Below are positions 1 through 6,524 of a stretch of 13,266 nt of DNA, piece after piece; the first letter of the stretch is position 1; each line of letters opens with the position of its first letter. Both the position numbers and the translations under genes were made by a program. This DNA comes from UMGS1052 sp045532035 (GTDB lineage Bacteria > Bacillota > Clostridia > Oscillospirales > CAG-382). The stretch covers positions 1 through 13,266 of the forward strand of contig JAZSFD010000115.1 in the NCBI GenBank assembly GCA_045532035.1, written 5' to 3'. The notes below the pieces were generated by a model. The model searched no databases and was not told the origin of the DNA. It saw only the letters and a list, made by a program, of their open reading frames with translations.

Positions 1-2
1 GG

Positions 3-401
3 GCATATTTTATTACAATCTGTGTAAAGGACAGAAAAGAATTACTGTCAAAAATAATTGTAGGGGACGATGCCCACATCGTCCCGCAAAATAATTTGTC
101 AAATTATGGTTTGATATTCGATAAATATATTAACAACATAAATGTTAAATATAAAAATGTAACGGTTGATAAATATGTAATTATGCCTAACCATATTCAT
201 TTAATTGTATTTCTGAACGGGACGATGAGGGCATCGTCCCCTACAAAGAACCTCGAAACCATCATTCGTTCCCTTAAAATAATGGTTACAAAGGAAATGG
301 GCCATTCTATATGGCAAAGGTCATATCACGACCACATAATCCGCGGAGAAAAAGATTATCAAAAAATATGGGAATATATAGACACAAATGTTTTGAAATA
401 G
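3..401 (+). CDS. REP-associated tyrosine transposase (RAYT, IS200/Y1-like), 5' end outside the window, 3' end shortened by an amber codon
   Basis: This is a single-strand DNA transposase of the Y1/HUH superfamily, the kind that mobilises or maintains REP-type palindromes. The reading frame is open from position 3, so roughly 25 N-terminal residues are missing beyond the window edge. Seen in the sequence: a first strand of the type YFITIC, the metal-binding HUH motif in MPNHIHLIV (about 183-209), the IWQRSYHDHII segment with candidate nucleophile Tyr, and the family-typical EYIDTN near the end. Two short in-frame stretches are encoded by REP-like hairpins. The frame stops with TAG at 399-401. 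The next codons read EIDCFYND, which is what normally follows a Trp in this family, so the TAG looks like a mutated TGG. Base composition is visibly A+T-richer than the genes to the right, consistent with transfer. Family call is firm; activity is doubtful. Confidence 0.85.
   Translation, partial: AYFITICVKDRKELLSKIIVGDDAHIVPQNNLSNYGLIFDKYINNINVKYKNVTVDKYVIMPNHIHLIVFLNGTMRASSPTKNLETIIRSLKIMVTKEMGHSIWQRSYHDHIIRGEKDYQKIWEYIDTNVLK
60..86 (+). repeat. REP-like palindrome, copy 1 (inside the transposase frame)
   Basis: A nine-base perfect stem GGGACGATG / CATCGTCCC (64-72 and 77-85) with a CCCA loop, preceded by GTAG. It is the reverse complement of copy 2 at 218-244, with 26 of 27 bases matching. 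It is read in frame as VGDDAHIVP. Confidence 0.8.
218..244 (-). repeat. REP-like palindrome, copy 2, inverted relative to copy 1
   Basis: A nine-base perfect stem (219-227 and 232-240) with an AGGG loop, followed by CTAC, the complement of the GTAG that precedes copy 1. The only difference from copy 1 is one loop base. It is read in frame as GTMRASSPT. Together the copies form a head-to-head pair flanking the HUH motif region. Confidence 0.8.
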
Positions 402-425
402 GAAATAGATTGTTTTTACAATGAC

Positions 426-458
426 AAAAGGTCGCAGTGAATTTCACTGCGACCTTTT
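426..458. terminator. Bidirectional intrinsic terminator
   Basis: A perfect 15-bp inverted repeat (426-440 and 444-458) with a 3-base ATT loop. The arms begin with AAAA and end with TTTT, so a U-tract follows the G+C-rich core on either strand. It lies between the rightward transposase and the 3' end of the leftward flavoprotein gene and can end both transcripts. Confidence 0.85.
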
Positions 459-498
459 ACTGTCCTTTGGAGTATGCCTCTTATGTGTATGCTCTTTT

Positions 499-2409
499 TT
501 ACTTTGAATAGTATTCGTTATACACCTTTTCAAACCACTGCTCGCTGTCAGGGATGGGAGAGACTTTAGACAGCGAAGTTTTCGCAACTCCCTTTTCAAG
601 CTTTACCTTGATAAGCGTTTCGGCATCAGTTTCGGGAGTGATCTTTTCGGGACATTCAATGTCGCTTTCCTTTTCAAGCACAAGAAAGCTTCCGCGGCTT
701 TTGAATCCGAGCTGTGCATATTTTTTCATCGCCGCAAGAACACATTTTGCCGAAAGGAGAATGTCGCGGTTTGTAAGCACCTCAAAAAGAAGCGTGGGGT
801 CGGAAACGGCATTTGTGTCAGGAAATTCCGAAAGTGCCTTTTCCACCTCGTTTGCGGCAAGCTCAAGCTTTTCGTCGATCCTCACAAACGATGCACACTC
901 GCTCATCAGCGAAGAAATACGCTTTCTTTGGGAATAGATATCCGTAAGCTTCTTTTGTCCGCCTGTCAGGCTTTCGCAAAGCTCCGCAAACTCCGCAATC
1001 GTTTTTTTGTCAGACTCATTCAAGGAAACGGAAGCTCTGTTGCACTTTTTGATGTGCTCTGCCGCGCGCATCGAGGAGACCTGAGTTGAATTGAGAGCAG
1101 TTCCGCCGGGACGGGCAACGCCAAAAACTCCCGCACATTCACCCGAAGCATAAAGCCCGTCAACACAGGTCTTGTAATTCACATCACAGTCAATACCGCC
1201 GTTGTTGTGCCGGGCACAAACATCAATGGCAAGCGCCTGACATTTCAGGTCTATACCCGCCTTGTCAAGATAAAGACAATAGGCTCGCTCGTTCATTTTC
1301 AAAAGCTTATCGATGGGTTTTTCAAGCGAAAGTACACCACAGCTTTCAAGATACTGGCGGGCTTCATCACCAAGAAGCTTTTGGTCATAAAGACTGTCCT
1401 TCTTTGTGAAATCAAGATAAACTCTGCGCCCCTTGCAAACCTCGCGAAAGACTGCAATATCCACAAGAGAGCTCTTGTTTTCGCCCGAAAGCTTCGTGGG
1501 ACAAAAAGGCCAGTTATAGCCTTTTTTGAAGATGAGATCATATCTTTCGTCGCCGATGTATTCATGCAAGAATTCATATTCATTTCCGCCCTCGTCCACC
1601 GAAACAAAGCGTGGGATGACCTGCATGAAGCTGCCTGACAGATTCCATCTGAAATCGGTGGAGGCAATGCCGTATTGCCATTCGGTCAGATTCACCCCTT
1701 GACAGCCTGCCTCAAGAGCAAGGCTTAATGATCCCGAGTGACAGCTCGGGTAAACGCTTGCGCGGTAGATTCCCGAAGGGCCTCCCGTGGCAAGCACCAC
1801 ATTCGGGGAAAGAAAAACAGAGATTTCCCCTGTCCCGGTGTCGACGCAGATGACTCCGCGGACCTTGTTTTCATCAACAATAAGCTTTGCGGCGCGCTTG
1901 TTTTCGATTATATCGATATCCTTTGATCTTACCGACCTTATCAGCGCTTCTGCCATGAATTTTGAGGTAAGCGGTCCGCAGCTGGTTGCTCTTCGGCGAA
2001 GATCGTGGTCGGTGCGATAGCCGACATATTCTCCGTATTCATTCTGTGGAAAATCAACTCCAAGAGAAACAAGCTTATAAAAGCATTTGAGCGACATTGC
2101 GGCTTCGGTCAGACAATGATAGCCTTCTGTGCAGCCGCCCGAAAAGAGAGTTTTTGCCATGTCATAAACACTGTCCTTTTCGTCACCCGAAGTGGAAAGC
2201 TTGTAATAGGTCTGTTTATCCGAGCCTGTGTTTATGGAGGTGCTGAAGGAAAGGCTGTTTGTCACAATGGCAATATCACGCATTCCAAGGTCAAAAAGGG
2301 TGTCAGCGCAGTTGAGAGCGGCACATCCTCCTCCGACAATGACCGATTTATACAAGAAGACCTGTATGTTTTTGCCTCCGATATTGCAAATATCTGCTTT
2401 TTTCTGCAT
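499..2409 (-). CDS. FAD-dependent oxidoreductase, fumarate reductase/succinate dehydrogenase flavoprotein family
   Basis: Predicted cytoplasmic flavoenzyme of 636 residues; the substrate is unknown. Seen: an N-terminal dinucleotide-binding segment SVIVGGGCAALNCAD (about 22-36) that would hold the ADP part of FAD, VVLATGG at about 204-210 as the second FAD contact, and the family's C-terminal FAD signature HNNGGI (401-406), GLYASGE (418-424) and ARPGGTALNS (432-441), followed by a helical C-terminal region. There is no signal peptide, no FMN-binding domain and no membrane segment, so it is not a classical exported fumarate reductase. The start is supported by AAGGAGA (2415-2421 on the complement) five bases upstream. 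It is transcribed away from the OYE/SDR/isomerase set through a shared promoter region, which suggests a common pathway. It could act as an enoate-type reductase or as a dehydrogenase; the sequence alone does not decide. Confidence 0.85.
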   Translation of the reverse strand: MQKKADICNIGGKNIQVFLYKSVIVGGGCAALNCADTLFDLGMRDIAIVTNSLSFSTSINTGSDKQTYYKLSTSGDEKDSVYDMAKTLFSGGCTEGYHCLTEAAMSLKCFYKLVSLGVDFPQNEYGEYVGYRTDHDLRRRATSCGPLTSKFMAEALIRSVRSKDIDIIENKRAAKLIVDENKVRGVICVDTGTGEISVFLSPNVVLATGGPSGIYRASVYPSCHSGSLSLALEAGCQGVNLTEWQYGIASTDFRWNLSGSFMQVIPRFVSVDEGGNEYEFLHEYIGDERYDLIFKKGYNWPFCPTKLSGENKSSLVDIAVFREVCKGRRVYLDFTKKDSLYDQKLLGDEARQYLESCGVLSLEKPIDKLLKMNERAYCLYLDKAGIDLKCQALAIDVCARHNNGGIDCDVNYKTCVDGLYASGECAGVFGVARPGGTALNSTQVSSMRAAEHIKKCNRASVSLNESDKKTIAEFAELCESLTGGQKKLTDIYSQRKRISSLMSECASFVRIDEKLELAANEVEKALSEFPDTNAVSDPTLLFEVLTNRDILLSAKCVLAAMKKYAQLGFKSRGSFLVLEKESDIECPEKITPETDAETLIKVKLEKGVAKTSLSKVSPIPDSEQWFEKVYNEYYSK

Positions 2410-2425
2410 CTGCTTCTCCTTATTG

Positions 2426-2454
2426 TTGAAAATCAGGGAAAAATCATTTATAAT
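2426..2454 (+). promoter_or_regulatory. SigA-type promoter of the rightward flavin oxidoreductase operon
   Basis: TTGAAA (2426-2431), a 17-base spacer, then TATAAT (2449-2454). Expected start near 2461, about 45 bases before the ATG at 2506. It faces the leftward promoter at 2476-2504, so each polymerase must cross the other promoter. Confidence 0.7.
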
Positions 2455-2475
2455 TTAATCACAAAAGTTTTTTAT

Positions 2476-2504
2476 ATTATATCATTTTCCGAAAAGAAAT
2501 ACAA
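2476..2504 (-). promoter_or_regulatory. SigA-type promoter of the leftward flavoprotein gene
   Basis: On the minus strand TTGTAT (2499-2504), a 17-base spacer, then TATAAT (2476-2481). Expected start of transcription is near 2469, giving a leader of about 60 bases before the ATG at 2409. Confidence 0.7.
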
Positions 2505-2505
2505 G

Positions 2506-3831
2506 ATGAATTTGAACAAAGCAGATTTTTGCAACACCAGGCTTTATGCCGACATTCTGAAAAACACCCCCTTTTCCCCTCCGGAGCTTCATCTTCCGTA
2601 CAGCGAAGATATGTCGCTTCTCGGCAAGAAAATGCTCATCAAAGGTAAGGTGTGTGCCAACCGCATTTGCTATCAGCCGATGGAGGGACAGGATTCGGAC
2701 GAAAACGGTGCTCCCACAGAGCTCACCTTCAAGCGATACAAAAAGCTTGCATCGGGCGGTGCGGGACTTCTTTGGTTTGAGGCAGTGTCGGTGCTTCCCG
2801 AGGGCAGAAGCAATCCCCATCAGCTGATGATAACCGAAAAAAATCTTGACACATACAAAAGACTTGTCTATGAAATAAAAGAAACAATCATAAAGGAAAA
2901 CGGATATGAACCGATTTTCATTCTACAGCTCAACCATTCGGGACGATATGCAAAGCCGCAGGGAGTGCCCGCTCCAATTATTGCCATGCACAACAGATAT
3001 TTTGACAAGCCCGGACTTTCATACACTTTTGCCGGCGACGAATATCTGAAAACACTTCCCGACATCTTCGCTCACAATTCGGCACTTTGCGAAAAAGCAG
3101 GCTTTGACGGAGTTGATCTGAAATGCTGTCACGGATATCTTTATTCCGAGCTTTTGTCGGCATATGACAGAGAAGGAATCTTTGGCGGAAGCTTTGAAAA
3201 CCGCATCCGTCTTCTCTGTGATACCTTCAGCGCCTGCAAGAGTGTTCTTTCGGACGATACCATCCTTTCCTGCCGCCTCAATGTTTATGACGGCTATGAT
3301 ACCCCGTACAGCTTCGGAACCGACAAGGACGACTATCGGAAATACGACCTTTCGGAACCAAAGCTACTCATCGAAAAGCTCAGATCAAAAGGTCTTGATC
3401 TTCTCAATGTCACCATGGGAAGCCCATATGTCAACCCCGATGTTTCACGCCCCTACAAGGCAGGTGTGGACCATCCCAAGACAAATGCGCTTTCGGCTCT
3501 TCATCGTCTTTTTGAGGGGGCAAAGGAAATACACAAAGCCTTCCGCGAGCTTCCCGTCGTCAACACGGGTGTGTCAGGTCTTTGCGCCAAGGCGCCGTAC
3601 GGCGCTGCAGGAATGATTGGCGAGGATATGACCGATCTTGTGGGTTTTGGCAGAATGAATTTTGCCTATCCCGACCTTGTGCGCGACATACTTTTGGGAA
3701 AATATGATGAAAAGAAAGCCTGCGTTGCCTGTTCGGGCTGTTCGACGCTCAAAAAGAACGGTCTTTTGTCGGGTTGTATTATCAGAAACGAATTCTATAA
3801 AAATATTTTCAAGGAGTTCAGCAAAAAATGA
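2506..3831 (+). CDS. NADH:flavin oxidoreductase, Old Yellow Enzyme-like, with C-terminal Cys cluster
   Basis: FMN-dependent (beta/alpha)8-barrel oxidoreductase of 441 residues that probably reduces an activated C=C bond with NAD(P)H. Seen: RICYQPMEG near 53-61 (first barrel strand), QLNHSGRY at 141-148, GFDGVDLKCCHGYL at 199-212 carrying the position of the substrate-binding His pair, the FGGSFENR stretch near 226-233, and a GFGRMNFAYPDL phosphate-binding segment near 380-391. The tail has Cys406, 409, 412 and 424 (CX2CX2CX11C), which resembles the [4Fe-4S] site of 2,4-dienoyl-CoA reductases (CX2CX3CX11C), but the protein lacks their C-terminal FAD/NAD domain. ATG 2506 is chosen because it starts just after the promoter; the upstream continuation of the frame lies antisense to the flavoprotein gene. 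The Shine-Dalgarno is weak (AAAAGAAA). First gene of an operon; it overlaps the next gene by four bases. Confidence 0.88.
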   Translation: MNLNKADFCNTRLYADILKNTPFSPPELHLPYSEDMSLLGKKMLIKGKVCANRICYQPMEGQDSDENGAPTELTFKRYKKLASGGAGLLWFEAVSVLPEGRSNPHQLMITEKNLDTYKRLVYEIKETIIKENGYEPIFILQLNHSGRYAKPQGVPAPIIAMHNRYFDKPGLSYTFAGDEYLKTLPDIFAHNSALCEKAGFDGVDLKCCHGYLYSELLSAYDREGIFGGSFENRIRLLCDTFSACKSVLSDDTILSCRLNVYDGYDTPYSFGTDKDDYRKYDLSEPKLLIEKLRSKGLDLLNVTMGSPYVNPDVSRPYKAGVDHPKTNALSALHRLFEGAKEIHKAFRELPVVNTGVSGLCAKAPYGAAGMIGEDMTDLVGFGRMNFAYPDLVRDILLGKYDEKKACVACSGCSTLKKNGLLSGCIIRNEFYKNIFKEFSKK

Positions 3832-4589
3832 AAACAGCAATAATCACCGGCTCCTCAAGAGGTATCGGATTTTCAATTGCAAAAGCACTTTTCGACCTTG
3901 GGTATCATGTCATAGTCAATTCCTCCTCATACAGAAAAGAAACTGAGGACAGCTTCATCGCCGCCTTCGGAGCGGGTCACACCTATGTGTGGGGGGACAT
4001 TAAAAAGCGCGAGACCCGTCAGAGCCTTGTTGACGCCGCAAAAAAGCTCGGACGGCTTGACCTTCTTGTCAACAATGCAGGCATCGCACCGCCTGTGCGC
4101 GAAGATATCCTCGTTTCAAAGGAAGAAAGCTTTGACCTGGTCATCGACACAAACCTGAAAGCCACCTATTTCATGACACAGCTTGCCGCAAATTTAATGA
4201 TATCAACTCTTGACTCTTGCAAGGATTACAGACCGAGAATAATAAATATCGGTTCGTTGTCAGCATATGTTTCATCCACAAACCGTGGGGAATATTGCAT
4301 CTCCAAGGCAGGAGTTTCAATGGTAACAGCGCTTTTTGCCGACCGACTTGCGGAGTTTGGCATTCCCGTTTTTGAGATCCGTCCCGGCATCATAAAAACC
4401 GACATGACATCGGGTGTTACCGAAAAATACGACAAGCTTATCGCATCGGGTACTGCCTCTGCCACAAAACGCTGGGGGCTGCCTGAGGATATTTCGAATA
4501 TCGTGTCATCGATTGCCGGCGGCAACTTTGATTTTTCGACAGGACAGGTCTTCAACGCCGATGGCGGCTTCCATCTGCGCCGTCTGTGA
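3828..4589 (+). CDS. Short-chain dehydrogenase/reductase (SDR), FabG-like
   Basis: NAD(P)-dependent oxidoreductase of 253 residues, the usual length for a classical SDR. Seen: the nucleotide-binding motif TGSSRGIG (7-14), NNAG (82-85), Asn109 of the catalytic tetrad, Ser143, and the YxxxK pair Tyr156/Lys160 in GEYCISKAG, then RPGIIKTDM (185-193) and a C-terminal FNADGG. All four catalytic residues are present. The sequence resembles 3-oxoacyl-ACP reductases, but the neighbours (a flavin oxidoreductase and a TIM-barrel isomerase-like protein, with no fatty acid genes) argue for oxidation or reduction of a hydroxyl group on a sugar- or polyol-like compound; that is inference. The start ATG overlaps the previous stop (ATGA), implying translational coupling, and the stop overlaps the Shine-Dalgarno of the next gene. 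Confidence 0.9.
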   Translation: MKTAIITGSSRGIGFSIAKALFDLGYHVIVNSSSYRKETEDSFIAAFGAGHTYVWGDIKKRETRQSLVDAAKKLGRLDLLVNNAGIAPPVREDILVSKEESFDLVIDTNLKATYFMTQLAANLMISTLDSCKDYRPRIINIGSLSAYVSSTNRGEYCISKAGVSMVTALFADRLAEFGIPVFEIRPGIIKTDMTSGVTEKYDKLIASGTASATKRWGLPEDISNIVSSIAGGNFDFSTGQVFNADGGFHLRRL

Positions 4590-4598
4590 GGTGAAAAT

Positions 4599-5350
4599 AT
4601 GAAAGCAGGACTTACCTCCGTCACCTTCCGCAACAAAAGCATTTCGCAGATCACAAAACTTGTGAAGGAATCGGGTCTTTCGGTCATCGAATGGGGCGGC
4701 GACATCCACTGTCCTCCGAATGATAAGGAAAGCGCAAAGCTTGCCTTTGCCGAAATCGAAAAAGCAGAACTTTCCGTATCCTCCTACGGTTCATATTTCA
4801 GGCTCGGAGTAAATGAGGTATGCGAGTTTGAGGATATATGCGAAACTGCAAAGCTTCTGCACACCGACACTGTGCGTATCTGGGGCTACAACAAGGATCA
4901 CGACGATGTGTCGCAGAAAGAATATGAAAAATGCGTTAAAGATGCGCGGGAAATATCCGATATTGCAGCTCGCTTCGGCATCACCGTATGTTTTGAGTAT
5001 CACCGCAATACCCTCACCCGATCGGCGACATTCGCAAAAAAGCTGATCGAGGATATCGGACGCGAGAACATCCGCCTTTACTGGCAGCCGAATCCCGAAA
5101 TATCACACAAAGCTAACTGTAAAGAGCTTGAACAGGTTCTTCCGTATGTCGTCAACATCCACTGCTTCCACTGGACATGGGACGGAAAAAATGTGCGCCA
5201 CCCCCTGTCGGAAGGCGAAAAAAATGGAAAAACTATCTTGATATTGCGAAGGACGGCAGGGTGAAGAATATTCTTATCGAATTTGTCATGAACGATCTTG
5301 ACAGTCAATTTATGGATGACGCAAAGGCAATCGAAAGCTTTATTCGCTGA
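4599..5350 (+). CDS. Sugar phosphate isomerase/epimerase-like TIM barrel protein, with a -1 frameshift near the 3' end
   Basis: A xylose-isomerase-like (AP endonuclease 2 family) barrel that would use a divalent metal to isomerise or epimerise a ketose-like substrate. The start is supported by GAGGTG (4588-4593) overlapping the SDR stop. Seen: VIEWGG (29-34), RIWGY (93-97), CFEYH with candidate metal ligand Glu133, LYWQPN (160-165) and IHCFHW (187-192). The unshifted frame ends at 5264 after 221 residues in an unrelated tail. One frame back, from TGG at 5225, the family's end continues (WKNYLDIAK, then NILIEFV with the expected final Glu ligand) to TGA at 5348-5350, for about 250 residues in total. 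The break is at seven A (5218-5224); eight would restore the frame. It may be a sequencing or assembly error, a real mutation, or ribosomal slippage on A-AAA-AAT. Without the tail the last barrel strand and a metal ligand are lost. Confidence 0.8.
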
Positions 5351-5362
5351 TATGGCAAAAAT

Positions 5363-5392
5363 AAAAATTCCGCCGCATGGCGGGATTTTTTT
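5363..5392 (+). terminator. Intrinsic terminator of the OYE-SDR-isomerase operon
   Basis: A 12-bp stem (5363-5374 and 5379-5390) with one G-U pair, a GCAT loop, a G+C core of CCGCC/GGCGG, and a run of seven T from 5386 to 5392. It lies 12 bases after the restored stop of the isomerase-like gene, which supports 5350 as the original gene end. Confidence 0.85.
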
Positions 5393-5396
5393 CGCA

Positions 5397-5402
5397 TATA
5401 AT
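5397..5402 (+). promoter_or_regulatory. Possible -10 element upstream of the sedolisin-like gene
   Basis: TATAAT stands 30 bases before the start codon and just after the terminator of the preceding operon, where a promoter is expected. No recognisable -35 hexamer lies 15-19 bases upstream, because that space is the terminator stem, so this is a weak call. Confidence 0.3.
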
Positions 5403-5432
5403 GTTATATGATCCCAAATTCGGAGCCATCCA

Positions 5433-6524
5433 ATGAACAATTTTGAAGGCGCATACTTTGAATACTACAAAGAGTACGGGCTTGATTATGCCACCGATTA
5501 TCATTCAAAAAAGCCTGAAAAAGGATTCCTTGCACCTCAGCATCTCAGGGCACACTACCGTTATGACGGAGAGACCCTTACAGGAAAAGGGCTGACACTC
5601 GGCATTGTCACAGCCTACGGATACGACAACGCAGAGGAAGACTTTCATCTTTTCTGCGAAAGGTTTTCTCTGCCAGAATCAGCTCTTTTCATCTATCCTC
5701 CCGAAAATCTCACAAACGCACGACGCAATGTCAAAAAAAGCTGGGCGCTTGAAACAGCTCTCGATCTTCAATGGGCGCAGGTTTTCTCACCCTTGTCGAC
5801 AAAAAAGTGCTTTTTTGTCCGCTCTGACGATATGCACGATATTTTTGAAACGCTGAAAATTGCCGACAGTCAATGCGACATCATTTCATTAAGCTTCGGC
5901 AAAAGCGAATTTGCAGGTCTTACGGAATATGAGGAATTTCTGGGACAGTCAAAGGCGCTTTTTGTCTGCGCCTCGGGAAACAATTGTCGGGTAAACTATC
6001 CTGCCTCCTCTCAGTATACCTTGTCTGTCGGCGGAACGAGCGTTTATTTCTATCCCGACGGAGGAGCTGTCGGAAGAGACACGGTGTATAAAAAAAGCGG
6101 CTGCGGTCTTTCCCGATATACAAAGATTCCTCCGCATCAGGCAGACGACGGCACACTCAGGATGCTTTCCGCTTACAGGCGTTCTGTGCCCGATATGTGC
6201 TTTTTTGCCGACGGGAATCTCGGATGTCCCGTTTTTATCGGCGGAAAGCTCGAAAGCTGTGTGGGCACAAGCATCGGTGCACCTTGTGTTGCAGGCTTAT
6301 GCGCCTGCATTGCACAGCTCGACCGCTCGATACTTACAAAAAAGGCAAGCTACTTTTATGAGCTTGCCGAAAAATGCCATATATTCAAAAGACCGCCTGT
6401 GTTTTTTGATATAATCTCAGGCAGAATAGGCGAATATGCCGCCGAGATCGGATTTGATATCTGTTCAGGACTTGGTGCTCCCAACTTTGAGGAAATATTC
6501 AGAGCTGCAAGTATGCTCGCTTGA
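5433..6524 (+). CDS. Sedolisin-like (S53 / S8-S53 superfamily) serine peptidase without propeptide or signal peptide
   Basis: Predicted serine-carboxyl peptidase of 363 residues, about the size of a sedolisin catalytic domain alone. Seen in order: LAPQHLRAHY (33-42), as at the start of mature sedolisins; GKGLTLGIVTAYG (51-63); the Glu/Asp pair in ALETALD (E107, D111); DIISLSFG (149-156); CASGNN (179-184); NYPASSQYTLSVGGTS (188-203); the nucleophile motif GTSIGAP (278-284) with Ser280; and the C-terminal calcium-site pattern FFDIISG (324-330) plus FDICSGLGAP (341-350). Catalytic Glu, Asp and Ser are all present. Sedolisins usually carry Asp at the oxyanion position; here it is Asn183, as in subtilisins. 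No N-terminal hydrophobic segment and no roughly 180-residue activation domain are visible, so it may act in the cytoplasm. GGAG (5422-5425) lies seven bases before the ATG. The 3' end overlaps the uracil-DNA glycosylase gene by 26 bases. Confidence 0.82.
   Translation: MNNFEGAYFEYYKEYGLDYATDYHSKKPEKGFLAPQHLRAHYRYDGETLTGKGLTLGIVTAYGYDNAEEDFHLFCERFSLPESALFIYPPENLTNARRNVKKSWALETALDLQWAQVFSPLSTKKCFFVRSDDMHDIFETLKIADSQCDIISLSFGKSEFAGLTEYEEFLGQSKALFVCASGNNCRVNYPASSQYTLSVGGTSVYFYPDGGAVGRDTVYKKSGCGLSRYTKIPPHQADDGTLRMLSAYRRSVPDMCFFADGNLGCPVFIGGKLESCVGTSIGAPCVAGLCACIAQLDRSILTKKASYFYELAEKCHIFKRPPVFFDIISGRIGEYAAEIGFDICSGLGAPNFEEIFRAASMLA

Noticed and set aside
2005..2505. Upstream extension of the OYE-like reading frame
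   Set aside because: It lies antisense to the FAD oxidoreductase and upstream of the promoter, and encodes nothing family-like; translation starts at 2506.
4226..4705. Long open frames on the minus strand within the SDR and isomerase genes
   Set aside because: They are antisense shadows of well-conserved genes, with no ribosome site and no recognisable domain.
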